The position numbers and the translations under genes are program-made. A stretch of DNA of 64,000 bases from the NCBI RefSeq assembly GCF_030269445.1, contig NZ_BSTJ01000001.1, forward strand, positions 645,898-709,897, given 5' to 3'. The DNA is from Actinoallomurus iriomotensis. GTDB lineage: Bacteria > Actinomycetota > Actinomycetes > Streptosporangiales > Streptosporangiaceae. Shown here piece by piece: positions 27,703-36,920 of the stretch (position 1 is its first letter; the number at the start of each line of letters is the position of its first letter). The notes below the pieces were generated by a model that was not told the origin of the DNA, did no database searches, and worked only from the letters and a program-made list of their open reading frames with translations.

Positions 27703-28233
27703 ATGGCCGATTCTGAGAGCGGCCCGCCGCACGGCGGCTGGCACCCCCCGTCCGATCCCCCGCCGCCTCCCGGCCCGGGCGGGTACTACGGCCCGCCGCA
27801 GAGCTACGGCGGGTACGGCGGCCCGCCGCCGCCTCCGCCGCCATACGGTCCCCCGCCCCCGTACGGGCCGGGGATCACCGGATCGGACGACACGACGTGG
27901 GCGCTCCTGGGGTACCTGGGCCAGTTCGTCATCGGCTTCCTCGCCCCGCTCATCGTGTACCTGGCCCGCAAGGATGAGTCGCCGTTCGTCCGCTTCCACG
28001 GCGCGCAGGCCCTCAACCTGGCGCTGAGCTACCTGGCCGTCTTCTTCGGCGCGTTCGCCGTCGCCATCGTCGGCGCGATGGCACGGCTGCCGGCGCTGGC
28101 GATCGTCGCGATCGCGGCGATCTTCGCCTTCGCCATCGCGCATCTCGTGTATCTGATCATCGGCGCCGTCAAGGCCGGCCGGCGTGAGATGTACCGGATC
28201 CCGGCGGGGCTCTGCTGGCGGATGATCAGGTGA
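27703..28233 (+). CDS. DUF4870 membrane protein (paralogue)
   Basis: A 176-residue protein with an N-terminal Pro/Gly/Tyr-rich disordered region (HPPSDPPPPPGPGGYYGPPQ). Three membrane helices follow: TWALLGYLGQFVIGFLAPLI, VRFHGAQALNLALSYLAVFF and the helix after 130 (IVAIAAIFAFAIAHLVYLII), then GLCWRMIR. The FHGAQALNLALSY motif is the DUF4870 core. It is the second gene of a tandem pair with 27160-27693, with GAGG before ATG 27703. The last 8 bases overlap convergent hemW. Confidence 0.85.
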   Translation: MADSESGPPHGGWHPPSDPPPPPGPGGYYGPPQSYGGYGGPPPPPPPYGPPPPYGPGITGSDDTTWALLGYLGQFVIGFLAPLIVYLARKDESPFVRFHGAQALNLALSYLAVFFGAFAVAIVGAMARLPALAIVAIAAIFAFAIAHLVYLIIGAVKAGRREMYRIPAGLCWRMIR

Positions 28234-29434
28234 GGTCGCGGACGACGGCGTCGGCCAGGAGCCGCCCGCGCAGGGTGAGGACGGCACGGCCCGCCTCGTG
28301 CGCCTCGGGCACCAGCAGGCCGTCGCCGACCGCGCGGCGCACCGCGGCCGGGTCGTCGAACAGGTCGAGCGGGCAGCCGTCCGCCAGCCGCAGCTCCAGC
28401 ATGATCCGCTCGAAGCGGCGGTCGGCGTCCTCCAGCACCTCGCGGGCGTGCGCGGGAGTGGTCTCCTCCGCGAGCCGGGCGGCGTACGCGGCCGGGTGCT
28501 TGACGTTCCACCAGCGGGTGCCGCCGACGTGGCTGTGCGCGCCCGGGCCCACGCCCCACCAGTCGCCGCCGGTCCAGTAGAGCAGGTTGTGGCGGCAGCG
28601 GGCCTCCTCGCTCGCCGCCCAGTTCGAGATCTCGTACCAGCCGAGGCCGTGCCCGCCGAGAGTGGCCTCGGCGGCGAGGTAGCGGTCGGCCATCGCGTCG
28701 TCGTCGGGCGGTGCCAGCTCCCCGCGGCGTACACGCGTGGCCAGGCGGGTGCCCTCCTCGACGATCAGGGCGTACGCGGAGACGTGGTCGGGCCCGGCGG
28801 CGACGGCGGCGTCGAGGCTGGCCTGCCAGTCGGCGTCGCCCTCACCCGGCGTGCCGTAGATCAGATCCAGGTTGACGTGCTCGAACCCGGCCTCCCGGGC
28901 CCAGGCCACGCACTGCTGCGGCCGGCCCGGAGTGTGCGTGCGGTCGAGCACGGTCAGAACGTGCTCCCGCACGCTCTGCATCCCGAAAGACACGCGGGTG
29001 AAGCCCGCCTCGCGCAGCTCGGACAGGTACGCGAGATCGGCCGTCTCGGGGTTGGACTCGGTGGTGACCTCCGCGCCGGCGGCCAGCCCGAACTCCTTGC
29101 CGATCGCCTCCAGCACCCGGCCGAGGTCGCCCGCCGGCAGCAGCGTGGGCGTGCCGCCGCCGACGAACACCGTCTCCACCGGCAGGTCGGCGTCGCCCAG
29201 CACACGCCGCGCCATGCGGATCTCGGCGATCGCCGTGTCGGCGTAGGACTCGCGTGAGGCGCCGCGCAGCTCGGTCGCGGTGTAGGTGTTGAAGTCGCAG
29301 TAGCCGCAGCGCGTGACGCAGAACGGCACGTGCACGTAGAAGCCGAACGGACGCGTGCCCAGGCCGGCCAGGGCGCTCGCGGGCAGCGCTCCGTCTCTTG
29401 GTACCGGGTCCCCGTCGGGCAGCGTCGATGGCAC
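28226..29434 (-). CDS. hemW: Radical SAM heme chaperone HemW (coproporphyrinogen oxidase-like)
   Basis: A 402-residue radical SAM protein. The cluster motif CVTRCGYCDFNTYTATELRG binds the [4Fe-4S] cluster, after YVHVPF. Conserved FVGGGTPTLLPAGDLGRVLE and TRVSFGMQSVREHVL follow, with a C-terminal HemN-type domain. Bacterial HemW binds and transfers heme; it is often misnamed as an oxygen-independent coproporphyrinogen oxidase. GTG 29434 gives MPSTLPDGDPVPRDG. In actinobacteria it lies near lepA and hrcA, as here. Confidence 0.95.
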   Translation of the reverse strand: MPSTLPDGDPVPRDGALPASALAGLGTRPFGFYVHVPFCVTRCGYCDFNTYTATELRGASRESYADTAIAEIRMARRVLGDADLPVETVFVGGGTPTLLPAGDLGRVLEAIGKEFGLAAGAEVTTESNPETADLAYLSELREAGFTRVSFGMQSVREHVLTVLDRTHTPGRPQQCVAWAREAGFEHVNLDLIYGTPGEGDADWQASLDAAVAAGPDHVSAYALIVEEGTRLATRVRRGELAPPDDDAMADRYLAAEATLGGHGLGWYEISNWAASEEARCRHNLLYWTGGDWWGVGPGAHSHVGGTRWWNVKHPAAYAARLAEETTPAHAREVLEDADRRFERIMLELRLADGCPLDLFDDPAAVRRAVGDGLLVPEAHEAGRAVLTLRGRLLADAVVRDLT

Positions 29435-29481
29435 GTCTCAAGTGTGCCGCCCCCGCGGGGGTGCCCGCGCCGTGGCCCCGG

Positions 29482-29958
29482 TCAGACGCCGGGCACCGGA
29501 AGCCGCCAGGACGCGCCGCGGAACTCCGCCCACACCGTCGTACGCCCGGAGCGCTCGATCACGCCCCAGGCCTCCGCGAGCGCGTCGACGATCAGGATGC
29601 CCCGGCCGCTCTCCGACTGAGCGTCGCGGCGGAGCCGTGGCCTGCTCGCCGTCGCGCCGTCGTTGGTGACCTCCGCGCGGACGACCTCCCCGTACGCGGA
29701 CAGGCCGATGGTGATCTGTCCCCCGTCACCGCTCGGCGTGTGCACGATCGCGTTGGTGGCGAGCTCGCTCACCCCCAGGGCGACCTTCTCCAGAGCGGGA
29801 TGCCACGACCCGAGCGTCTCGCGTACGAACCGGCGGCCGTTCGCCACCGAACGCTCGACGCCCGGCAGGGTGATGGTGCTGCGCGGCGCCGTGTCCCCCG
29901 CGGCGCCGCCGTCCGCATCGCGCGGTGAGTCGTCACGGCGAACTCCCCGCCCTGCCAT
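29482..29958 (-). CDS. ATP-binding protein, anti-sigma-factor type histidine kinase-like ATPase
   Basis: A 158-residue single-domain HATPase of the kind encoded in many copies in actinomycetes. The N-box is ALGVSELATNAIVHTPSGDG and the G-box is SGRGILIVDALAEAWGV, with a short TTVWAEFRG strand at the end. It is related to RsbW/SpoIIAB anti-sigma kinases, but no partner is encoded nearby. ATG 29958 (MAGRGVRRDDSP) was chosen over a longer open frame. Divergent from the SDR gene across 160 bp. Confidence 0.85.
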   Translation of the reverse strand: MAGRGVRRDDSPRDADGGAAGDTAPRSTITLPGVERSVANGRRFVRETLGSWHPALEKVALGVSELATNAIVHTPSGDGGQITIGLSAYGEVVRAEVTNDGATASRPRLRRDAQSESGRGILIVDALAEAWGVIERSGRTTVWAEFRGASWRLPVPGV

Positions 29959-30117
29959 GGCAGCGTCCAATGTTCCTCCCCGTCGAACCGCGAGCACGGC
30001 GTGTCTACCCCCGTGTGACGCAAAAACACCGAACCTCGTTCCAGGATGTTGTCCGGCTCGCCGTACCACGACCGGCGAGCCCACCCGACCGAAGAACCGA
30101 CAGATCGGCTGAATACC

Positions 30118-30873
30118 GTGCTCAGCGACACCTCAGCAGTCGTCACCGGCGCGTCGAGCGGCATCGGCGCCGCGGTCGCGCAAGCGCTCGCCGCCGAAGG
30201 GGCGACCGTCGCGTTGCTCGCCCGGCGCCGCGACCGGCTCGCCGCTCTCGCCGAGACCGTCAACGCGCGTGCGGGCGGCCGGGCCCACGTCTACCAGGCC
30301 GACGTCACCGACGCCGACGCCGTCCGCACCGCGATCGACGCCGCGGCCCGCGACTGCGGCGGCATCGACATCCTGGTCAACAACGCCGGCGGCGGCACGT
30401 GGGGGCCCGCCCTCACCGCCGACCTGGCCGACTGGCACGGCACCGTCGAGGTCAACCTCAACGGGGTCCTCAACACCACCCACGCGGCCCTGCCGTACCT
30501 GACCCGGGCCGCCGCCGGCCACCGCAGGGGCGTCGCCGACATCGTCACCATCAGCTCGGCCGCGGGACGCAGAGTGCCCGGCCCGATGAGCAACGTCTAC
30601 GCGGCCACCAAACACGCCGTCGGCGCCTTCTCCGAGGCCCTGCGGCAGGAACTCGCCGAGCACCACGTACGCGCCGGGCTCGTCGAACCGGGCGTCGTCG
30701 TCACCGAGCTGACCACCGGCGGCCGCGCGCACGCGCCCGACGCGACCAGGCCCACCGGTTACGGCCTGCTCCAACCGGACGACATCGCGGCCGCCGTGGT
30801 GTTCATGGTGACCCGGCCTCGCCACGCCGCGGTCAACGAGATACTCGTGCGGCCGACCGAACAGGTCCTCTGA
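30118..30873 (+). CDS. Short-chain dehydrogenase/reductase
   Basis: A 251-residue NAD(P)-dependent oxidoreductase. The Rossmann motif TGASSGIGAAVAQALAAEGA lies at the N-terminus, then NNAG (ILVNNAGGGTWGP), the catalytic Ser in TISSAAGRRVPG, and Tyr/Lys in NVYAATKHAVGAFSEALR. The pattern is the classical SDR of unknown specificity. GTG 30118 is the chosen start; upstream in-frame alternatives lack SD sequences. It is monocistronic and followed 18 bp later by a convergent gene. The substrate cannot be told. Confidence 0.88.
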   Translation: MLSDTSAVVTGASSGIGAAVAQALAAEGATVALLARRRDRLAALAETVNARAGGRAHVYQADVTDADAVRTAIDAAARDCGGIDILVNNAGGGTWGPALTADLADWHGTVEVNLNGVLNTTHAALPYLTRAAAGHRRGVADIVTISSAAGRRVPGPMSNVYAATKHAVGAFSEALRQELAEHHVRAGLVEPGVVVTELTTGGRAHAPDATRPTGYGLLQPDDIAAAVVFMVTRPRHAAVNEILVRPTEQVL

Positions 30874-30891
30874 TCCGGTCTGACGCGCGGC

Positions 30892-31752
30892 TCAGCCGTG
30901 CTGTCGCAGCTCCAGCCCCTCGGCGAGCTCTCGCCACTGCGCCCGCGGCAGGGATCCGTCCTCGCCGGTCACGACCTGGAGGACGACGTGGTCGGCGCCG
31001 GCCTCGCGGTGCGCCTCGATCCGCTCGCGGATCGCCGTCACGTCGCCCCAGGCGAACGTCGCGTCGACCAGCCGGTCGCTGCCACCGTCGCGGAAGTCGT
31101 CGTCGGTGAAGCCGAAACGCCGCAGGTTGGTGGTGTAGTTCGGCAGGCCGAGGTAGCCCGCGAGGCGGCCGCGCGCGGTGACGCGGGCGCGTTCGGGGTC
31201 GGTGTCGAGGACGACCTTCATCTCCGGGGCCAGCAGCGGGTCCGGCCCGAGGACCTCGCGGGCCGTGGCGGTGTGCTCGGGCGTGATGAGGTACGGATGG
31301 GCGCCCGCGGCGCGGTCACGCGACAGCGCGAGCATGCGGGGTCCGAGCGCGGCGAGCACCCGACCGGACTTCGGCGACCCGGCGGCGTCGAGACGGTCGA
31401 TGAAGTCCACCATCGTGGAGTACGGCTTGGAGTAGTCCTTGGCCAGGGCGCCGTGGCTGGCGCCGAGGCCGAGCAGGAAGCGGCCGGGGTACTCCGCGTC
31501 GACGGAGGCCTGTTCTTCGGCCACCTCCGCGGCCTCGTAGTCCCAGATGCTCAGGATGCCGGTGGCGACGACGATGCGAGAGGTCGCCGCCAGGACCGGG
31601 CGCGCGTGGCGTACACCGGGACTGGCGCCGAGCCAGATCGCGCCGTACCCGAGCTCCTCCAGCTCCGCGGCGGCCTCGCGGATCTCGCCCGCGGCGCGCG
31701 GGTCCTCGTCGCGCAGCCCGACGTCCCAGATGCCGATGCGGCCCAGTTCCAT
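30892..31752 (-). CDS. LLM-class F420-dependent oxidoreductase
   Basis: A 286-residue luciferase-like (beta/alpha)8 flavin/F420 oxidoreductase. Key features are GRIGIWDVGLRDEDPRAAGE, AIWLGASPGVRHARPVLA, VVATGILSIWDYEAAEVAEE and FLLGLGASHGALAKDYSKPY, the pattern of the TIGR03620 group in actinomycetes. The GASHG motif replaces the usual GSG. ATG 31752 follows AAGGTGGG. Located 58 bp downstream of lepA on the same strand. Use of F420 rather than FMN is inferred from the subgroup. Confidence 0.88.
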   Translation of the reverse strand: MELGRIGIWDVGLRDEDPRAAGEIREAAAELEELGYGAIWLGASPGVRHARPVLAATSRIVVATGILSIWDYEAAEVAEEQASVDAEYPGRFLLGLGASHGALAKDYSKPYSTMVDFIDRLDAAGSPKSGRVLAALGPRMLALSRDRAAGAHPYLITPEHTATAREVLGPDPLLAPEMKVVLDTDPERARVTARGRLAGYLGLPNYTTNLRRFGFTDDDFRDGGSDRLVDATFAWGDVTAIRERIEAHREAGADHVVLQVVTGEDGSLPRAQWRELAEGLELRQHG

Positions 31753-31810
31753 GTTCGGATCCCACCTTCGTGTCGACGTGTGACAGACGACAACCCGGCC
31801 GGGCGACGCG

Positions 31811-33640
31811 CTATTTCTTGCCCTTCTCCGGCGCGGCGGTGGTGGAGAGGGCGGCGACGAAGGCCTCCTGCGGGACGTCGACACGGCCGATCGTCTTCAT
31901 CCGCTTCTTGCCCTCCTTCTGCTTCTCCAGCAGCTTGCGCTTACGGGAGATGTCACCGCCGTAGCACTTGGCGAGGACGTCCTTGCGGATGGCGCGGATG
32001 TTCTCGCGGGCGATGATCCGCGCGCCGATCGCGGCCTGGATGGGCACCTCGAACTGCTGGCGCGGGATGAGCTCCTTGAGCTTGGCCGTCATCATCAGGC
32101 CGTACTCGCGGGACTTGTCCTTGTGCACGATCTGGCTGAACGCGTCGACGGACTCGCCCTGCAGCAGGATGTCGACCTTGACCAGGTCGGACTCCTGCTC
32201 GCCGCTGGGCTCGTAGTCGAGCGAGGCGTAGCCGCGGGTCTTGGACTTCAGCTGGTCGAAGAAGTCGAAGATGATCTCCGCGAGGGGCAGGGTGTAGCGG
32301 ATCTCCACGCGGTCCTCGGACAGGTAGTCCATGCCGAGGAGCACGCCGCGGCGGCCCTGGCACAGCTCCATGATCGCGCCGATGTGCTCGCTCGGCGACA
32401 GGAGCGTGGCCTTGACGACCGGCTCGTACACCGAAGCGATCTTGCCCTCGGGGAACTCGCTGGGGTTGGTGACGCGGTGTTCCTCGCCGTTCTCCATCAC
32501 GACGCGGTACACGACGTTGGGCGCGGTGGAGATCAGCGACAGGTCGAACTCCCGTTCCAGCCGCTCACGGACGATCTCCATGTGCAGCAGGCCCAGGAAC
32601 CCGCAGCGGAATCCGAAGCCGAGCGCCAGTGACGTCTCCGGCTCGTACACGAGCGCGGCGTCGTTGAGCCGCAGCTTGTCGAGGGCGTCGCGCAACTCGG
32701 GGTAGTCGTCGCCGTCCACCGGGTACAGGCCGGAGAAGACCATCGGCCGGGGGTGGCGGTAGCCGCCGAGGGACTCTTCGGCCCTGCGGCTGGCGCTGGT
32801 CACCGTGTCGCCGACGCGCGCCTGACGCACGTCCTTCACGCCGGTGATGAGGTACCCGACCTCACCGACCCCGAGCCCGTCGACCGGCTTGGGCTCGGGC
32901 GAGATCACGCCCACCTCGAGCGTGTCGTGCGCAGCGCCGGTGGACATCATCAGGCTCTTCTCGCGCCGGGACAGGCGCCCGTCGACCACCCGCACGTACG
33001 TGACGACGCCGCGGTAGGTGTCGTACACCGAGTCGAAGATCAGCGCCCGCGCCGGCCCGTCGGGGTCGCCCGTGGGCGCCGGCACGGTCGCGACGATGTT
33101 GTCGAGCAGCTCCGCGACGCCCTCACCGGTCTTGCCGGAGACCCGTAGAACCTCCGACGGGTCGCAGCCGATGATCCCGGCGATCTCCGCGGCGTACTTG
33201 TCCGGCTGCGCGGCCGGCAGATCGATCTTGTTGAGGACCGGGATGATGTGCAGGTCCGCCTCGAGCGCGAGGTAGAGGTTGGCGAGCGTCTGCGCCTCGA
33301 TGCCCTGGGCGGCGTCCACGAGCAGCACCGCGCCCTCGCAGGCCTCCAGCGACCGGGAGACCTCGTAGGAGAAGTCGACGTGCCCTGGCGTGTCGATGAG
33401 GTTGAGGACGTAGTCCTTCCACGGCAGGCGCACGGCCTGGCTCTTGATGGTGATGCCGCGCTCACGCTCGATGTCCATGCGGTCGAGGTACTGCGCGCGC
33501 ATCTGGCGCTCCTCGACCACACCGGTGAGCTGCAGCATGCGGTCGGCGAGCGTCGACTTGCCATGGTCGATGTGCGCGATGATGCAGAAGTTGCGAATCA
33601 CCGCGGGATCGGTGTGGGTTTGGTTCGGTACGGGCGGCAC
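31811..33640 (-). CDS. lepA: Elongation factor 4 (LepA)
   Basis: A 609-residue translational GTPase that back-translocates stalled ribosomes and affects initiation. G-domain: [54 protein letters not shown]. The C-terminal half has the LepA-specific domain ending in [23 protein letters not shown] 33640 is the start (GAGGAC upstream). It is adjacent to rpsT in most actinobacteria; here an aminoglycoside-phosphotransferase-like gene on the other strand lies between them. Confidence 0.97.
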   Translation of the reverse strand: MPPVPNQTHTDPAVIRNFCIIAHIDHGKSTLADRMLQLTGVVEERQMRAQYLDRMDIERERGITIKSQAVRLPWKDYVLNLIDTPGHVDFSYEVSRSLEACEGAVLLVDAAQGIEAQTLANLYLALEADLHIIPVLNKIDLPAAQPDKYAAEIAGIIGCDPSEVLRVSGKTGEGVAELLDNIVATVPAPTGDPDGPARALIFDSVYDTYRGVVTYVRVVDGRLSRREKSLMMSTGAAHDTLEVGVISPEPKPVDGLGVGEVGYLITGVKDVRQARVGDTVTSASRRAEESLGGYRHPRPMVFSGLYPVDGDDYPELRDALDKLRLNDAALVYEPETSLALGFGFRCGFLGLLHMEIVRERLEREFDLSLISTAPNVVYRVVMENGEEHRVTNPSEFPEGKIASVYEPVVKATLLSPSEHIGAIMELCQGRRGVLLGMDYLSEDRVEIRYTLPLAEIIFDFFDQLKSKTRGYASLDYEPSGEQESDLVKVDILLQGESVDAFSQIVHKDKSREYGLMMTAKLKELIPRQQFEVPIQAAIGARIIARENIRAIRKDVLAKCYGGDISRKRKLLEKQKEGKKRMKTIGRVDVPQEAFVAALSTTAAPEKGKK

Positions 33641-33848
33641 CGGCGTCCTCGTGAAGTGATGGATCTAGCGTTCTCCATGGTCCCATGCCGCACGCGATGC
33701 TCGGTTCCGCGCCCACCCGAGACCCGGCCCCGGCACCCGCGGGCAGGGCCCTCGCGCGCTCTACCCGCCGAGCGCCGGCGCGCACCGAGCGCGCGGCCAC
33801 GCGGGAAATCCCGTTGAGGGGGCGGCGGGGATTGGCGAGGATTCGCCC

Positions 33849-34793
33849 ATGGCTTCGCCTCCACCTGCCGCCGGTCCGCGGCCGGCCTGGGCCGATCTTC
33901 CGGCGTACGTCCGGTCGGTCGTCGAGGAGCGCGCGGGGGCGGTCGTCGTGCGGGCGGCCGACCAGCGGGGCGGGTTCTCGCCCGGTGTGGCGGCGCGGCT
34001 GCTGTTGGAGGACGGGCGCCGGTTGTTCGTCAAGGCGGTGGCGTCGTCGATCAATCCCGTCTCCCCCGACCTGCATCGCGGCGAGGTCCGTACGCTCGCC
34101 GCCCTGCCGGCCGCCGTGCCCGCGCCGCGCCTGCGCTGGAGCCATGATGACGGCGACTGGGTGGTTCTCGGCATCGAGGACGTCGACGGGTGTACGCCCG
34201 CGCTGCCGTGGCGCCGCGCCGAGCTCGACCGGGTCGTGGCGGCGGTCGCGGCCATGGCGCGAGCACTGACGCCGGCACCGGACGGCTTTCCCCGCGTGGT
34301 GGAGAAGATGGACGCCGCGTTCACCGGCTGGCGGACGCTCGCCGCGGACCCGCCGCCGGATCTGGGTCCCTGGGAGTCACGGCGCCTCGACCGGCTCGCC
34401 GCGCTGGAGGAGTCGTGGAGCGGCTACGCGGACGGTGACACGCTCCTCCACTTCGACCTGCGTGCGGACAATGTGCTGCTCGATCGCTCCGGCGGCGTGC
34501 ACGTCGTCGACTGGGCCCACGCGTGCAGGGGCGCGCCCTGGGTCGATCTCGCGCTCCTGCTGGTCGAGGTGGACGATCCGGCCGCCGACGAGATCCTCGC
34601 GGACGCCGGCGCGCCCCGCGAGGGTGTGGACGCGCTGCTGTGCGCGTTCGCCGGGTTCCTGGCCGATCACTGCCGCCGGCCGGCCCCGCCCGGGCTCCCG
34701 ACGATCCGCGCCTACCAGCGGGCGTACGCTGAGAGCGCGACCGGCTGGCTGGCCCGGCGCTGGGATTCCGGTTCGGTTTGGGCGTTGGGTTAG
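33849..34793 (+). CDS. Aminoglycoside phosphotransferase-like kinase
   Basis: A 314-residue protein of the APH/choline-kinase-like fold. The catalytic loop LLHFDLRADNVLLDRSGGVH and the metal-binding VVDWAHACRGAPWVDLALLL are clear. The N-terminal lobe has a weak nucleotide loop (GGFSPGVAARLLLEDGRRLF). Many such genes in actinomycetes do not confer resistance and phosphorylate unknown small molecules. It is inserted between lepA and rpsT. Its last bases contain the rpsT promoter. Confidence 0.85.
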   Translation: MASPPPAAGPRPAWADLPAYVRSVVEERAGAVVVRAADQRGGFSPGVAARLLLEDGRRLFVKAVASSINPVSPDLHRGEVRTLAALPAAVPAPRLRWSHDDGDWVVLGIEDVDGCTPALPWRRAELDRVVAAVAAMARALTPAPDGFPRVVEKMDAAFTGWRTLAADPPPDLGPWESRRLDRLAALEESWSGYADGDTLLHFDLRADNVLLDRSGGVHVVDWAHACRGAPWVDLALLLVEVDDPAADEILADAGAPREGVDALLCAFAGFLADHCRRPAPPGLPTIRAYQRAYAESATGWLARRWDSGSVWALG

Positions 34794-34806
34794 GGCTTGG
34801 TAGGCT
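34778..34806 (+). promoter_or_regulatory. Promoter of rpsT
   Basis: TTGGGC (34778-34783), 17-bp spacer, TAGGCT (34801-34806): a good housekeeping sigma promoter 70 bp before the rpsT start. Its -35 lies in the last codons of the phosphotransferase gene. Confidence 0.6.
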
Positions 34807-34875
34807 GTCCCACTGCGTGTGGGCGCGTTAGGTCCCGCGCCCCATCCCATCGACTTCATACCTGAGGCTTCTTTC

Positions 34876-35145
34876 GTGGCGAACATCAAGTCCCAGATCA
34901 AGCGGAACAAGCAGAACGAGAAGGCTCGCCTGCGCAACAAGGCGGTCAAGTCGGAGCTGAAGACCGAGATCCGCAAGTTCCGTGAGGCCGCCGAGTCGGG
35001 CGACGCCGACGCGGCCAACACCCAGCTGCGCATCGCACTGCGCAAGCTCGACAAGGCCGCCAGCAAGGGCGTCATCCACAAGAACCAGGCCGCCAACCGC
35101 AAGTCGGCGATCGCCAAGCGCGCCGCCGCGCTGCAGGCCAAGTAA
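34876..35145 (+). CDS. rpsT: 30S ribosomal protein S20
   Basis: An 89-residue basic ribosomal protein. It starts [20 protein letters not shown] (GTG 34876) and ends [13 protein letters not shown], fully typical of S20, which binds 16S rRNA early in 30S assembly. The start is preceded by GAGG at about 10 bp. It has its own promoter and a strong terminator 16 bp after the stop. Confidence 0.97.
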   Translation: MANIKSQIKRNKQNEKARLRNKAVKSELKTEIRKFREAAESGDADAANTQLRIALRKLDKAASKGVIHKNQAANRKSAIAKRAAALQAK

Positions 35146-35161
35146 GGTTCGAAGGCTCTCC

Positions 35162-35190
35162 GACGCCGCGCCCCAACCGGGCGCGGCGTC
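35162..35190 (+). terminator. Terminator of rpsT
   Basis: A perfect 12-bp stem, GACGCCGCGCCC / GGGCGCGGCGTC, with the loop CAACC, followed by GTTGTGCTGT. Placed 16 bp after the S20 stop. Confidence 0.8.
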
Positions 35191-35894
35191 GTTGTGCTGT
35201 CCAAAGACTTCGCCGCACCCCCACCTCCGGTTCAAGGGCGCCCCCACAAGTTCGCCCGGATCGCCGCGCACCCGCCCGCTGATCACCATCGCCGCCCGGC
35301 CCGGCGATCACTTGTTCGGTGACGTCCTGCTCCCACAGGCCCGCGTCCGCCTGGCGCCACCGCGATCCGTGCGCGGAGGGCGTCGGCGTCGAGCCGCTCG
35401 TGGCGGGCGGCGGCCGGCAGTGTCGCGCCGGCCTCGCCGGTCGCGCTGACGGTGGGTTTGCTCGTCGCCGTGCCGGGCGCCTCCCGCGGGTCGTCGGGTA
35501 CGACCTCGGCCATGGCAGCGCGCGAAGCTGGACAGCGGTGAGCGGTCCGGAGCCAAGGTCACCACGAAATCGCGCGAACGTCCCAGGCCGCCGCGATGCC
35601 GGGCGCACGCCGCTTGAAGATCGCGTGTCGGTCGCCCCAGCCGTGCCGATCCTGTGATCGCCCCGGACACCTCGACACCCCGCCGCACACATCGCCGGCC
35701 GGCCGCCTGCAGATCGCCGTCAGCCCATCGGCCGCCCTCAAACCGCCGTCGGCTCACCGACCGGCCAGCCGCAAGATCGTCGTGGGGTCGCTCCAGCCGA
35801 CCGCGACCGTCGTCCACCCAGCACGGTCACCGTACGGACGCCGCTCGGTGCGCGCGGTCGGCCCGGTCCCCCCTCACCGTGCGGTGGCGTCGGC
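35191..35894. other. 700-bp gap without a convincing gene
   Basis: Several long frames exist on both strands, but their compositions (Arg/Pro/Ala-rich, no motif) look like read-through of GC-rich DNA. I find no SD-led ORF and no strong inverted repeat beyond the rpsT terminator. It may be eroded coding sequence between rpsT and the accessory HAD-like gene. Confidence 0.4.
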
Positions 35895-36428
35895 TCAGAG
35901 TCTGGCGGCCCAGGAGGCGGTGATCTGTTCGTCGAGTTCCGCCCAGGTGGCGACCGGGTGTACCCAGTCGGGCGGGGTGGCCGGCTGGGGGCCGAACAGG
36001 TACAGGTGCGGTACGAGCCCTCGCAGGGCCGTGTGGACCGAGAGACGGTCGTCGACCATGTGGGTGATGCGGAGTTCGGCGCAGTGGCCGGCCTTGTCGG
36101 CGCGCTTTCTACAGAAACGAACGTTCCGCGGCGCGATTCCGGTGCGCTGGTAGAAGTCGTGGCGGTCGAGCCATTCCAGCGTGCGTCGCTGAATGCGTTC
36201 GCCGCACTTTGATATCACCCAGACACGGCCGCCGAACCGGTCGACCAGTCCGGGCAGGGTCTCGAACATGCCCGCCGTGGCCGGGGATCGCATCGCCTCC
36301 TCGGCGTCTCCGTCGAGGAAGACGGTGTCCGCTTCCCCTGATTCCGCCGCGCCGCCGTGGATGACCCGGCCGAAATCGACTCCGAGGCGCGGTTCCGTCA
36401 TGACTTTCATCGCACCAGACTGCGGCAT
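35895..36428 (-). CDS. HAD-like hydrolase-fold protein
   Basis: A protein of about 177 residues. An N-terminal segment LGVDFGRVIHGG resembles HAD motif I, but the usual DxDxT is replaced by DFGRVI. A middle WVISKCGERIQRRTLEWL resembles motif II, with Ser-Lys where Ser/Thr is expected, and HMVDDRLSVHTALRGLVPHL resembles the motif IV acidic pair (DD). These suggest a phosphatase-like role or a non-catalytic HAD. The start is uncertain: ATG 36428 or ATG 36410 or 36401. It follows the DivIVA-motif gene by 38 bp on the same strand and is probably co-transcribed. Confidence 0.6.
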   Translation of the reverse strand: MPQSGAMKVMTEPRLGVDFGRVIHGGAAESGEADTVFLDGDAEEAMRSPATAGMFETLPGLVDRFGGRVWVISKCGERIQRRTLEWLDRHDFYQRTGIAPRNVRFCRKRADKAGHCAELRITHMVDDRLSVHTALRGLVPHLYLFGPQPATPPDWVHPVATWAELDEQITASWAARL

Positions 36429-36466
36429 GACCCGTTCGACGGTAAACCGATTATCGCGAACGCCGC

Positions 36467-36874
36467 CTAGCGGCCGAATTCATTGATATAGCGCTCGACC
36501 GCTCGCCGGTCGTATCCGCGGAGTACGACATCGAACACGGGCGGACCGTCGGTCCCGGCCCCACCGGCCGACCGCACGTACTCATCCACCTGCCGCCGGT
36601 CATAACCGCGAAGCACCACGTCGAACTTCGGCCGCGGCAGGCAGACTCCGGGGTCGGCGGCACCACCGGTCATCCGTACGTACTCATCCACCTGCCGCCG
36701 GTCGTACCCGCGGGGCACCACGTCGAACACCGGTGGCGGCCCGTCGAGCCCGGGTCCGGCGGTCTCGTCACTCGTCAGGCTCCGTACGTACTCGTCCACC
36801 TGCCGCCGGTCGTACCCACGCCAGACGACCGGGAACTCCGGTCCTTCCGCCGCCGGCTCCCACAGCCCGTCCAT
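36467..36874 (-). CDS. Protein with four tandem DivIVA-type motifs
   Basis: A 135-residue protein consisting almost only of four copies of F-x-V-V-x-RGYDRRQVDEYVR, separated by linkers of 15-20 residues rich in Gly, Pro and Asp. Repeats begin near residues 13, 49, 83 and 117. Each matches the short N-terminal motif of DivIVA/Wag31 proteins (RGY then Q/V-D-E-Y). The long coiled coil that normally follows is missing. ATG 36874 starts MDGLWEPAAEGPEF. The last repeat differs (RGYDRRAVERYINEFGR). DivIVA motifs bind curved membranes, so a polar or septal role is possible but unproven. Confidence 0.65.
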   Translation of the reverse strand: MDGLWEPAAEGPEFPVVWRGYDRRQVDEYVRSLTSDETAGPGLDGPPPVFDVVPRGYDRRQVDEYVRMTGGAADPGVCLPRPKFDVVLRGYDRRQVDEYVRSAGGAGTDGPPVFDVVLRGYDRRAVERYINEFGR

Positions 36875-36920
36875 GCGCGCTCACCCGCCCTGGCCCGGCA
36901 CCACGCCGCGCGACGGCGCG

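Noticed and set aside
35191-35894. Long frames on both strands in the rpsT downstream gap
   Set aside because: No motifs, no SD sites and overlapping frames of similar quality on both strands; not reported as genes.
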